In this document: positions 19,031 to 27,061 of the stretch, piece after piece
How positions within the stretch are numbered: position 1 is the stretch's first letter
Layout: each line of letters opens with the position of its first letter
Origin: Breoghania sp. L-A4
GTDB taxonomy: Bacteria > Pseudomonadota > Alphaproteobacteria > Rhizobiales > Stappiaceae
DNA length: 64,000 nucleotides
NCBI RefSeq assembly: GCF_003432385.1
Contig: NZ_CP031841.1
Span: 1,116,001-1,180,000 of the forward strand
Direction of reading: 5' to 3'
Notes under the pieces: model-generated
What the model was told of the DNA's origin: nothing
What the model saw: only the letters and a program-made list of their open reading frames with translations
Database searches by the model: none
Position numbers and translations under genes: made by a program

Positions 19031-19170
19031 GTCATGCCCCGGCGAAGTCCGGGGCATCCACTCTGCGCGCGACAACGGAAGAATAGAGGCGAGGGCTTTT
19101 GCGCCCTCGTTCGCGACCCTCTTGCCGCACCCTGGATTGGATTGCCCGGACGAAGCCGGGCAATGACGGG
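19031..19170. repeat. Dispersed GTCATGCCCCGG-type palindromes
   Basis: Two palindromic elements: 19031-19060 (CCCCGGCGAAGTCCGGGGC) and about 19133-19170 (TGCCCGGACGAAGCCGGGCA). Similar elements occur at 23278-23312 and 25662-25690. They fill the space between the sugar dehydrogenase and the HNH gene; nothing else is visible there. Confidence 0.65.
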
Positions 19171-19262
19171 CCGAGAGATTGTTCGCGATCGCGACCGTGT
19201 GGCACGTCCCGCCGGTGGAAGTAGCCGGTGCGCACTCACGAGCTGCGTGCTATAGGAAACGC

Positions 19263-20162
19263 ATGGGGTTCGGGGTTTTCATTCATCGCTCAGATTCGAT
19301 CTACGACGACAGCCCGGCTGAGCGGTATCAATTCCCCAGCCAGTATTTGAGGCGTGTCGAAGCCTGTTTAGGCGACTGGATTATCTACTACGAACCTCGA
19401 AAAGCATTGGAAACGCGAGGGTATTTCGCCGTCGCCAAAGTTGCGCAGGTGATTACTGATCCGTCTGCACCCGGAATGTATCTCGCGTTGATCGAGGCCG
19501 GGAGCTACCTGGAGTTTTCCTCTCCGGTTCCTTTCAGTGAGTCTGGCGAGCTTGTGGAGCACGGCCTGCTCAATGAAGAGGGACGCATTTCGGGGCGTGC
19601 GCAGTCCGCCGTGCGCCCGCTTTCACGAACCGACTTCAACAGAATTCTCGCACTTGGCCTTGAGGCCGAAGAACCATTGCTGCCCCGTGTTGACGATGCC
19701 GGCTCAATGCAAGGGCTCGAAGAAGAGCAGGCGCCCTTCCGGTTCGACGAAACGCGTGACCGTGTTCAATTTCTTTCGTCGCGGGTCGTCCGGGACCGTG
19801 TGTTTCGAAGCGTCATCCTGCGCGCGTATGACAAACGATGCGCCATCACCGGTCTGAAGCTGATCAATGGCGGCGGCCGGGCAGAGGTCGATGCCGCCCA
19901 CATCAAGCCGGTCGAAGCCAATGGCCCGGATATCGTGAACAACGGAATCGCCCTGTCCGGAACCGCGCATTGGATGTTCGATCGCGGCTTGATCAGCTTG
20001 AGGGATGATTTGGAGATCATGATCTCCCGGCAGGTCAATGATGTGCAGTCCGTCAGATCCTTGATGAACAAGACGGGTCACGCGCTTGCACCCGAGCGTC
20101 TCTCGGAGCGGCCTCATCCCCATTTTCTGAAGTGGCATCGCGAGAACTGCTTCAAGCACTAG
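19263..20162 (+). CDS. HNH endonuclease with N-terminal PUA/EVE-like domain, stand-alone
   Basis: A 299-residue protein. The C-terminal third is an HNH nuclease of the COG3440 'putative restriction endonuclease' type: YDKRCAITGLKL, the His in VDAAHIKPVEANG, the Asn in VNNGIALSGTAH and WMFDRGLISL. The N-terminal 130 residues (WIIYYEPRKALETRGYFAVA then MYLALIEAGSYLEFSSPVPF) look like a small beta-barrel of PUA/EVE/ASCH type, a fold used to read modified bases. No methylase is nearby, so a modification-dependent (type IV) restriction enzyme is a reasonable guess. Base composition is a little more AT-rich than its neighbours. AGGAAA precedes the ATG. Confidence 0.78.
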   Translation: MGFGVFIHRSDSIYDDSPAERYQFPSQYLRRVEACLGDWIIYYEPRKALETRGYFAVAKVAQVITDPSAPGMYLALIEAGSYLEFSSPVPFSESGELVEHGLLNEEGRISGRAQSAVRPLSRTDFNRILALGLEAEEPLLPRVDDAGSMQGLEEEQAPFRFDETRDRVQFLSSRVVRDRVFRSVILRAYDKRCAITGLKLINGGGRAEVDAAHIKPVEANGPDIVNNGIALSGTAHWMFDRGLISLRDDLEIMISRQVNDVQSVRSLMNKTGHALAPERLSERPHPHFLKWHRENCFKH

Positions 20163-20196
20163 CCCCCTCACACACGCCATCCGCGAGGCCCGCGCA

Positions 20197-21369
20197 TCAC
20201 GGTTGAAAGCCCTGGTTGTCGTCGTACGCCTTCTGCCAGCCCTGCCGCGCCAGCCCGTCGCCGCCTTCCGGCGTGGAGCCGAAATTCTTCACGTTCCCCT
20301 TTAGCCAGATCCAGAGCTTGTCGCCGCCGTAGCCGAACACCTTGATGCCGCCCCATGTTCCTATATCGCGCTCCAGCTCCGGCGGCACGTCGCTCAGGCT
20401 TTCGCTCCAGGGAATGTAGTAACTCGCTTCCCCCCACAAAGAGTACTGGCGGTCGCGGCGCCGGATCGCCTCTTGCTCGTCATAGGCCGCTCCCGATTGC
20501 GAGCAGGCGGGAAGCCTGTCCCGGCATTGGTTTCTCAAACGCGATATTTCGAACAACCGCCGCTTTATGTCCGCTCGGCGTGTCTGATAGTCCGCATACT
20601 TGGCCTCGTAGTCCGGGGCGCCGCTGAGCAATCCGGGCATCGCGGACCCTGGCGTCAGCGGTTCCGTTTTATTCGGTGGCGTCGTCTCGGCCGTGGATGG
20701 GGGAGAAATGCAGCGGTCCTCGGCGTTGCTCCACTTCTGGCCCTGCGGGCAATAGCATTTGTCGCCGCGTCGCACGGTGCCGCCGTAGCAGACGACGGCC
20801 TTGACGCAGCGGTTCCAGCCGCTGCTCCATGTCTGACCCTCCGGGCACGAGCACGTGTCGCCGCGCCGCACTCTGCCGCCGGAGCAGGCAACCGATGAAA
20901 TGCAGCGGTCCACGGCGTTGCTCCACTTCTGGCCGGCGGGGCAATAGCATTTGTCGCCGCGGCGGATCGTGCCGCCGTAGCAGACGACGGGTTTGACGCA
21001 GCGGTTCTCCGCGTTGCTCCATGTCTGGCCCGCGGGGCAGTAGCATTTGTTGCCGCGACGCACGGTGCCGCCATAGCAGACGACCGGTGGGTTTCGGGGT
21101 CTCCGGACCGTGGCGCATTGCCGGTTGCACCGGATCTTGGATCCGTCGGGACAGGTCTTGTAACAGTCGTCGGGAGGCGGCGGAGGCGTGGTGCTGCCGC
21201 ATTCCGGGTTCCCGCCGCAATCGGGCGGGCAATAATAGGTGTTGCCGGCGCTGTCGGACCATGCGCCATAGATACACTCCGCGCGCGCAGTCCCAACGCT
21301 TGCGATGAGCCAGCAAACGGTCAGTGTCATCAGCAAAGCGATAAGGAACGACGGTCTGCCGACGGTCAT
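20197..21369 (-). CDS. Exported cysteine-rich protein with four tandem repeats
   Basis: A 390-residue protein with a signal peptide (LIALLMTLTVCWLIASVGTARA). A cysteine-rich start with PPPPPDDC is followed by four tandem repeats of about 33 residues starting near residue 95, each of the form C-x-G-G-x-x-R-R-G-x-x-C-x-C-P-x-G-Q-x-W-S-(x)-R-C. The C-terminal 130 residues are a charged helical region (TRRADIKRRLFEISRLRNQC) and a folded tail. The Cys spacing recalls TIL/EGF-like disulfide modules. Localisation should be periplasmic or extracellular. Function unknown. Confidence 0.75.
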   Translation of the reverse strand: MTVGRPSFLIALLMTLTVCWLIASVGTARAECIYGAWSDSAGNTYYCPPDCGGNPECGSTTPPPPPDDCYKTCPDGSKIRCNRQCATVRRPRNPPVVCYGGTVRRGNKCYCPAGQTWSNAENRCVKPVVCYGGTIRRGDKCYCPAGQKWSNAVDRCISSVACSGGRVRRGDTCSCPEGQTWSSGWNRCVKAVVCYGGTVRRGDKCYCPQGQKWSNAEDRCISPPSTAETTPPNKTEPLTPGSAMPGLLSGAPDYEAKYADYQTRRADIKRRLFEISRLRNQCRDRLPACSQSGAAYDEQEAIRRRDRQYSLWGEASYYIPWSESLSDVPPELERDIGTWGGIKVFGYGGDKLWIWLKGNVKNFGSTPEGGDGLARQGWQKAYDDNQGFQP

Positions 21370-21489
21370 GCCGATCCCCCACTCTCCCGAATGCTGACCC
21401 TAGGCAAGTATCCTTGAGGCGGCAAGTGTTTTGGCCGATGGGCCCTCAGGGAGACATCCGCGACACGTCATGTGGCGGGCCTGCCGTTC

Positions 21490-21948
21490 TCACACCGGCA
21501 TGCGCGTGGTCCGCTTGACCGTTCTCAGCGTCAGCGTCGATTGCACGCGGTCGACGCCGGGCAGGCTGGTGAGCGTGTCCTTGTGCAGGCGTTCGAGGTC
21601 CTCCGCGTCGCGATAGGCGATCCGCAGCATGTAGTCGTGCTGGCCGGCGAGCAGGTAGCACTCCATGATTTCCGGAATGTCGGCGACGGCGCGCTCGAAG
21701 CGGTCGAGTTCCTCGCGGCCCTGGCTCTCCAGCGTCACCTGCACGAAGGCGGTACCGGAAAGCCCGACTGCCTTGGCGTTGAGCAGCATGGTATAACCGG
21801 CGATGACGCCCGCATCCTCCAGCATGCGCGTGCGCCTGAGGCACGCCGAGGGCGAGAGGTTGGCTTTCTCGGCCAGCTCCGCGTTGGTCAGCCGGCCGTT
21901 CTTCTGCAGCGCGTTGAGGATGGCCCGGTCGCGGGAATCGAATTTCAT
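21490..21948 (-). CDS. Lrp/AsnC-family regulator, divergent from alanine dehydrogenase
   Basis: A 152-residue Lrp-type regulator. N-terminal HTH (NGRLTNAELAEKANLSPSAC) and C-terminal RAM/ligand-binding domain (AFVQVTLESQGREELDRFE then MECYLLAGQHDYMLRI). It is divergent from ald, separated by 139 bases of AT-rich DNA, the usual arrangement for a local activator responding to alanine or another amino acid. The ATG at 21948 gives the standard N-terminus; a TTG at 21975 is in frame. Confidence 0.9.
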   Translation of the reverse strand: MKFDSRDRAILNALQKNGRLTNAELAEKANLSPSACLRRTRMLEDAGVIAGYTMLLNAKAVGLSGTAFVQVTLESQGREELDRFERAVADIPEIMECYLLAGQHDYMLRIAYRDAEDLERLHKDTLTSLPGVDRVQSTLTLRTVKRTTRMPV

Positions 21949-22087
21949 TTCGAATTTTCTGCCACTGAAGTTCAATATCGTCGCAGATTATGCGAATTTG
22001 ATGCCCCGCAACACCATAAATTGCGAGGAAATTGCGAAACAGACGCGCCAATCTGCCGTACAGGGAACAGGACTGGAGTCAGCTGAC

Positions 22088-23206
22088 ATGCGCATTGGTG
22101 TACCGAAGGAAATCAAGAATTTCGAAGACCGCGTGGCGATCATCCCGGCAGGCGTCCGCGAACTGGTGCTGCAGGGCCACGAGGTGCTGATCGAGACATC
22201 CGCCGGCCTGGGCGCGGGTCTGGATGACGCGGCCTATGAGGCGGCGGGCGCGAAAATCGCCCCCGACGCGGAAGCGGTCTTTGCGGCGTCCGAGATGATC
22301 GTCAAGGTGAAGGAGCCGCAGGCCGTCGAGCGCGCCCGGCTGCGCGCCGACCAGATCCTCTTCACCTATCTGCATCTGGCCCCCGATCCCGACCAGACCA
22401 CGGATTTGCTCAACTCCGGCGCCACCTGCATCGCCTATGAGACGGTGACCAGCGCCTCGGGCGGGCTGCCGCTGCTGATGCCCATGTCGGAAGTCGCCGG
22501 CCGCATGGCGGTGCAGGCCGGCGCCCATTGCCTGGAGAACGCGATGGGCGGCTGCGGCATGCTGCTGGGCGGCGTTCCCGGCGTGCCGCCCGCGGATGTG
22601 CTGATCCTGGGCGGCGGCGTCGCCGGCTCCCACGCGGCGCAGATGGCCATCGGCATGGGCGCCAATGTCACCGTGGTCGACCGTTCCGGCGACGTGCTGC
22701 GCAGGTTGAACATGCAGTTCGGCACGGCCGTGAAGACCGCCTATTCCAACAAGCACACCTTGGAGGAACTCGTTGCGCACGCCGAGCTGGTCATCGGCAC
22801 GGTGCTGATCCCCGGCGCCTCGGCGCCGAAGCTGATCACCCGCGACATGCTGGCGACCATGCGCCGGGGCGCGGCCATCGTCGACGTGGCGATCGACCAG
22901 GGCGGCTGCACCGAGACCAGCAAGGCCACCACCCATTCCGATCCCACCTATGTGGTCGACGGCATCGTGCACTATTGCGTCGCCAACATGCCCGGCGGGG
23001 TTGCGCGCACCTCCACCTTCGCGCTGGCCAATGCGACGCTTCCCTTCGTCAGCGCGCTGGCCAACAAGAGCTGGAGGAAGGCACTGGCGGACGACCCGCA
23101 TCTGAAGGCCGGCCTCAACGCACACGGCGGCAAGATCACCTACAAGGCGGTGTCCGAGGCGCTGGGGCTGGACTACGTGCCGGCCGACACGGTCATCGCC
23201 GCTTAG
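22088..23206 (+). CDS. ald: Alanine dehydrogenase
   Basis: A 372-residue NAD-dependent alanine dehydrogenase: L-alanine plus NAD+ to pyruvate plus ammonium. N-terminal MRIGVPKEIKNFEDRVAIIP, the catalytic His in LFTYLHLAPD, the nucleotide-binding glycines ILGGGVAGSHAAQMA and the C-terminal GGVARTSTFALANATLP match the family end to end. The ATG at 22088 is chosen over the long open frame upstream. Probably controlled by the divergent Lrp-type regulator. Confidence 0.95.
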   Translation: MRIGVPKEIKNFEDRVAIIPAGVRELVLQGHEVLIETSAGLGAGLDDAAYEAAGAKIAPDAEAVFAASEMIVKVKEPQAVERARLRADQILFTYLHLAPDPDQTTDLLNSGATCIAYETVTSASGGLPLLMPMSEVAGRMAVQAGAHCLENAMGGCGMLLGGVPGVPPADVLILGGGVAGSHAAQMAIGMGANVTVVDRSGDVLRRLNMQFGTAVKTAYSNKHTLEELVAHAELVIGTVLIPGASAPKLITRDMLATMRRGAAIVDVAIDQGGCTETSKATTHSDPTYVVDGIVHYCVANMPGGVARTSTFALANATLPFVSALANKSWRKALADDPHLKAGLNAHGGKITYKAVSEALGLDYVPADTVIAA

Positions 23207-23635
23207 GCCGCGCGGCGGGGAGCCGCCGGTCTTTCGGGCCGACGGCTTGAGCGTGACGACAACGCTCATGCCCCTCGATCGTCATCCTCGGCCTTGTGCC
23301 GAGGATCCATGATTTCAAGGACTTATGGATGATCTGGACAAGCCAGACCATGACGAAAGGGGGCTATTTCCGCCTTGTTGGTCAACCGAAGCCGGCAGCC
23401 TTCCTTGTCGCAGACGGTTGCCAATGCCGCACTCGTGTATAGCCCGAGGCACGGCATTGGCAGCGCGAAAATCGGTCGAGTCACCTGCCGTTCCTTTCGC
23501 GCGCAAGTCCCAATGCCTCCGTATCAATCAGCCAATTGCTTCGTAGTGTTGATTTGAGAAAAGTTGCCGAAAGCTCCCGCATTCGCTCTTTGATATTGTT
23601 CAATCGATAGAATTATAAAATTAAAAATTCTTCTA
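23207..23635. other. Gene-poor region with a dispersed palindrome and an AT-rich tail
   Basis: Holds one GTCATCCTCGG...CCGAGGATCCATG palindrome (about 23278-23312), then sequence with no convincing gene that becomes markedly AT-rich from about 23560. The composition change marks the left edge of probably acquired DNA. Confidence 0.5.
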
Positions 23636-23890
23636 CTAAGCAGAGTTCCATCTCACTAAAACAACAAGAAAGAACAAGAAGGGAGGAATTGGAAGCCACA
23701 TCCACCGTGAATATTTAAATAGAGAAACAAAAAACAGAACAAACAAAACCGGGCTCGCCGGAAAAACAATCAAAAATAGAACGAAAAATCGATCAAACGA
23801 ATATCGTTCGGAAAATGCAAAAGCCACCAATATCGGAAGCATCCAAGCCACCAAAGAGATCAAAGTGAATGCAGTTTTTTCAAGTTTCAT
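23636..23890 (-). CDS. Small AT-rich multi-pass membrane protein
   Basis: An 84-residue protein that is almost entirely hydrophobic, with three likely membrane helices (TLISLVAWMLPILVAFAF, FFVLFLIVFPASPVLFVLFF, PIPPFLFFLVVLVRW). The DNA is far more AT-rich than the surroundings, pointing to recent transfer. No homology recognised. A phage-type or toxin-like membrane protein is possible, but there is no evidence beyond hydrophobicity and context. Confidence 0.45.
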   Translation of the reverse strand: MKLEKTAFTLISLVAWMLPILVAFAFSERYSFDRFFVLFLIVFPASPVLFVLFFVSLFKYSRWMWLPIPPFLFFLVVLVRWNSA

Positions 23891-24306
23891 AATGATACTT
23901 TGAAATACAAAACTTTATCTATGCGTGTATGTTCAATTGATACAATTCTTATTATCCAAATTTGTAGAAATCGAACCTCTGCAGCAGATGGCGAAAATGA
24001 TTTGGCGAAAACGCACTCATTACTCCAAGGCCCTTGCTCTCAATGTCCCGGCTCCCGACCGTCGATGCCAGGCTGATGCGGCCAGACCGTATCAACAAGC
24101 GAGGGGGCGACGCCAACTGCCGAAAGCTTCGAAAGGCTTTGCGGTTTCTCACAGGTATTCTGGCTCGCCACGGATCGCTTACATGGGTTCGCCGCGCGAT
24201 TCGGTCAGGACGGTAGGACCCACAAGAGCTCCTCCTCACGAGGAGGTCAATACCGGCCGCGCCTGTTCCACGGTATGGTCGTGCCCCACGGGGAGACCGG
24301 CGAAGC
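23891..24306. other. Intergenic region without recognised gene
   Basis: The first 130 bases are AT-rich; the remainder returns to high GC. Short open frames exist on both strands, but none has a recognisable domain or Shine-Dalgarno. The palindromic CCTCCTCACGAGGAGG is at 24230-24245, close to the DUF3095 gene. Confidence 0.4.
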
Positions 24307-25479
24307 ATGCCAAGCGATGATTTTTATCTCGAGCTGAAGAGCTTTGCGAAACTCTCCGCGCTCGGCGAACTGGCCGCCTACGAGCCCGTGCCAACCGACT
24401 GGGTGGTGCTGGTCGCCGACATCGTGCGCTCCGGCGAGGCGGTGAAGGCGGGCCGCTACAAGCAGGTCAACCTGGTCGGCGCGGCCGTCATCTCCGCGGT
24501 GCTCAACAAACTCGGGCGCGACCGCATTCCCTTCATCTTCGGCGGCGACGGCGCGGTGCTTCTGGTGCCCGCCAGGGACGCTCAGGCCGGGGCGGACGCG
24601 CTTGCCGGCGTCGCGGACATGGCGGCGCGCGACATGGATCTGGAATTGCGCCATGCGGCCATTCCGGTGGCGCATCTGCGCGCTCAAGGCACCGATGTGC
24701 GGCTGCGCAAATACGCGCTCAGCCCGGGTAATTTTCTCGCCATGGCGGTGGGCGGCGGGCTCGAATTGGCCGACCGGATTCTCAAGGACCCGGCCTTGCA
24801 GGCGCCCTTCAGGATTGAGCGGCCGGTCCACGCGGCCCCATTGCTGGAAGGCCTGTCGTGCCGCTGGGACCCGGTGCCCTCGCGCCGGGGCCGCATCGTC
24901 TCGCTCATCCTGCGGCCCTCGGCCGATCTCTACCTTTCCAGCATTCTGGCGGAGATCCAGGAGGCGACCGGCTTCAACCCGCTGTCGGAAGCGCCCGAGG
25001 ATGCGCTGGTGCAGCCCACGGAGCTGAAATTCCGGTTGCGCCCATCGTCGCTCGCGCAGGAAATCCGGCTGCTGGCCGCCGCGCAAGGGCTTGTTCCCAG
25101 CGCGGTCCGGGTGGTTCTGCAGAGTTTCGGATTTCTCTGGGGCTACATGACCGGGCTGCGCATCGGGCCGTTCGAAGCCAAACGCTATCTCGATGAGCTC
25201 AGCCGCAACACCGATCACCGCAAGCTCGACGATTCCCTGCGCCTGGTGCTGGATCTGTCTCCCGCCCAGCTCGACGCGCTCACGCGCTATCTCGCGCAGG
25301 CCTATGATGCCGGGCGGCTCGTCTACGGGCTGCACGTGTCCGATGCGGCGCTGATGACCTGCTTCGTCACCGACATTGCCGACGGCCGCCACATCCACTT
25401 CATCGACGGCGGCGACGGCGGCCTGTCGATGGCCGGCGCGGACTACAAGAGGCGCGCGGCGCAGAGGGCAGGGGCCTGA
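24307..25479 (+). CDS. DUF3095 family protein (nucleotidyl-cyclase-like fold)
   Basis: A 390-residue cytoplasmic protein matching DUF3095 over its length. The N-terminal half has class III cyclase/GGDEF-like features: VVLVADIVRSGEAVKAGRY carries the metal-binding Asp and FIFGGDGAVLLVP has a GGDG turn. The C-terminal half (ALTRYLAQAYDAGRLVYGLH, then FVTDIADGRHIHFIDGG) is specific to the family. A role in cyclic-nucleotide synthesis has been suggested by fold only; activity is unproven. Confidence 0.8.
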   Translation: MPSDDFYLELKSFAKLSALGELAAYEPVPTDWVVLVADIVRSGEAVKAGRYKQVNLVGAAVISAVLNKLGRDRIPFIFGGDGAVLLVPARDAQAGADALAGVADMAARDMDLELRHAAIPVAHLRAQGTDVRLRKYALSPGNFLAMAVGGGLELADRILKDPALQAPFRIERPVHAAPLLEGLSCRWDPVPSRRGRIVSLILRPSADLYLSSILAEIQEATGFNPLSEAPEDALVQPTELKFRLRPSSLAQEIRLLAAAQGLVPSAVRVVLQSFGFLWGYMTGLRIGPFEAKRYLDELSRNTDHRKLDDSLRLVLDLSPAQLDALTRYLAQAYDAGRLVYGLHVSDAALMTCFVTDIADGRHIHFIDGGDGGLSMAGADYKRRAAQRAGA

Positions 25480-25501
25480 GGAGAGGAATTACCTCTGGTG
25501 G

Positions 25502-25784
25502 TCATCCCGGGCGCGGTGCAGCACGCAGTGATGCTCCGCAGACCCGGGACGTTCCATCCGGCCCGGATCTGCAAAGCGGCACGATGCGCCGCATTGCGTC
25601 CGGGGTGACACGTGGTGGGGCAAAGGCACGCTGCCGCCATTGCCCGTGGAGGGGCATAGTGGGTCCCCGATCAAGTCGGGGATGACATGCGGAGCGCGGC
25701 GCAGAGGGCAGGGGGTGAGGGAAGCGCGTAACCCCACTCGGTGTCATCCCGGGCGAGCGCTCGCGAGACCCGGGACCCAGTAAA
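25502..25784. repeat. Cluster of dispersed GTCATCCCGG-type palindromes
   Basis: Four copies of one or two related dispersed repeats: about 25502-25550, 25562-25612, 25662-25690 and 25743-25784 (TGTCATCCCGGGC ... CCCGGGACCCAGTA). The last is an intact version of the sequence that the adjacent IS110 element has entered. Related copies are at 33808-33860 and 50099-50153. No gene lies here. Confidence 0.7.
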
Positions 25785-25879
25785 CAGTAGATTTTCGATT
25801 CTTGCCGATGCCGTCGCGACGCGCTGTTGCAATGTCTCTGCGACATCGCCGAGGCCGTCGGCTACTGGGTCCCTGTGTA

Positions 25880-26036
25880 TTGTCGATGTGTCAGAATGGG
25901 TGCGGACGGGAGATCGTTGGGTCCCAGGTTTTGCAGACCGAGAACCGGCACGGATCCCCGCCCGCGCAGACAGATCCAAACCTGAACAGTTGATCGAGGC
26001 CGCCGCAACCGGACCTCGCAGCACAGGGACAGGCGC
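25880..26036 (+). ncRNA. IS110 bridge RNA (target- and donor-binding loops readable)
   Basis: Target loop: stem CGGG/GATC (25907-25915) pairs with GATC/CCCG (25953-25960), enclosing TGGGTCCC (25918-25925), identical to the left flank plus core at 25866-25873, and AGAACCGG (25941-25948), complementary at 7 of 8 positions to core plus right flank 26988-26995. Donor loop: stem CCTG (25981-25984)/CAGG (26030-26033) encloses ACAGTTG (25986-25992), identical to the element's right end 26981-26987, an inner stem CGAGG/CCTCG, and CACAGG (26022-26027), complementary to core plus left end 25872-25877. This is the guide layout known from IS621. RNA ends are approximate. Confidence 0.8.
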
Positions 26037-26037
26037 C

Positions 26038-26967
26038 ATGAGGATACACCCTGGCTTCATTGGAATCGATGTTTCCAAGCATCATCTCGATATTTTTGAT
26101 GGGCTTTACGACACCCATCGGCGCGTTGACAACACGGCCGAGGCCATCGAGGCATGGCTCGCAGGCCTTGGTGAGCGTCAGCTCTTCGTCGTCTTCGAGG
26201 CGACGGGCCGCTTTGACCGCACGCTTGCCCGGGCGTTGGCCGGACACGCGCTGCGCTTTGCCCGGGTCAATCCCTCCCGTGCCCGCGACTTTGCCCGCTC
26301 ACTCGGCCTCATCGCCAAGACGGATGCCATCGACGCCCGCATGCTCGCCGCCATGGGGCAGTGCCTCGATCCGCAGGCCACGCCGGCGGCCGACGAGGCG
26401 CGTGACCGGCTCTCCGGCGTACACAAGCGCCGCGACCAGTTGGTCGCCATTCGCCAGCAGGAAAAGCTTCGTCTTGCCGAGGCCCATGAGTGCGAGCGGT
26501 CGAGCCTGGAGCGCCACCTTGCCTGGCTGAATGAGGAGATCGCCGCTGTGGAGGCCGAGCGCGCCGCCCTCATCCGGGCCAATGCGACGTTCGCGGGGAT
26601 GGAAAGGCTGCTGCGCTCCATTCCCGGTATCGGCCCGGTCGCCGCCACGACGCTGATCGCGCTGATGCGTGAGCTCGGCACCACATCGCCCAAGGCGATC
26701 GCGGCGCTTGCGGGTCTTGCGCCCTTCAATGTCGACAGCGGCCGTTTCCGGGGCCACCGCGCGATCAAGGGTGGGCGCAAGCGGGTGCGCGACGCCCTCT
26801 ACATGGCCGCCGTCACCGCGGCGCGCTCCAACTCGCGTTTCAAGGCCTATGCCCGGGCCCTGGTCGATCGCGGAAAACCCTTCAAGGTCACCATGATCGC
26901 GCTGGCCAGAAAAATCCTCGTCACCGCAAACGCCATCCTAAGAGACGGTGTCCCGTTCCACGCATGA
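26038..26967 (+). CDS. IS110-family transposase (bridge-RNA-guided recombinase)
   Basis: A 309-residue DEDD/serine transposase. The RuvC-like N-terminal domain is visible (FIGIDVSKHHLDIFDGL, VVFEATGRFDRTLA, KTDAIDARMLAAMG), then a coiled-coil region rich in Glu/Arg (VAIRQQEKLRLAEAHECERS), then the transposase_20 domain (SIPGIGPVAATTLIALMREL and LAPFNVDSGRFRGHRAI), whose Ser in VDSG is the likely nucleophile. The frame is intact and full length, so the element looks active. Start ATG at 26038 directly follows the bridge RNA. Confidence 0.92.
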   Translation: MRIHPGFIGIDVSKHHLDIFDGLYDTHRRVDNTAEAIEAWLAGLGERQLFVVFEATGRFDRTLARALAGHALRFARVNPSRARDFARSLGLIAKTDAIDARMLAAMGQCLDPQATPAADEARDRLSGVHKRRDQLVAIRQQEKLRLAEAHECERSSLERHLAWLNEEIAAVEAERAALIRANATFAGMERLLRSIPGIGPVAATTLIALMRELGTTSPKAIAALAGLAPFNVDSGRFRGHRAIKGGRKRVRDALYMAAVTAARSNSRFKAYARALVDRGKPFKVTMIALARKILVTANAILRDGVPFHA

Positions 26968-27061
26968 CACACTCAACAACACAGTTGCCGGCTCTTCGCT
27001 TCGCTGCGGCCGGGATGACATGCGCAGTGCGTCTTGCGGCGCGCAAGATGTTCCGCCCCCG

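Larger units (their letters stand above)
25874..26989 (+). mobile_element. IS110-family insertion sequence inserted in a dispersed repeat
   Basis: Boundaries come from rejoining the flanks: TACTGGGTCCC (to 25873) and GGCTCTTCGC (from 26990) restore a repeat of the same family as the intact copy at 25743-25784 (compared in reverse complement). A CC dinucleotide is present at both junctions (25872-25873 and 26988-26989) and fits the short core of IS110 elements. The element is about 1116 bp: 164 bp of noncoding left end, a 310-codon transposase gene and 22 bp of right end. There are no terminal inverted repeats, as expected for this family. Confidence 0.85.

Noticed and set aside
20655-21110. 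Regularly spaced repeats resembling a CRISPR array
   Set aside because: They are the coding repeats of the cysteine-rich exported protein: about 97-99 bp period, in frame, with no spacer-like variable units. No CRISPR array was seen anywhere in the window.
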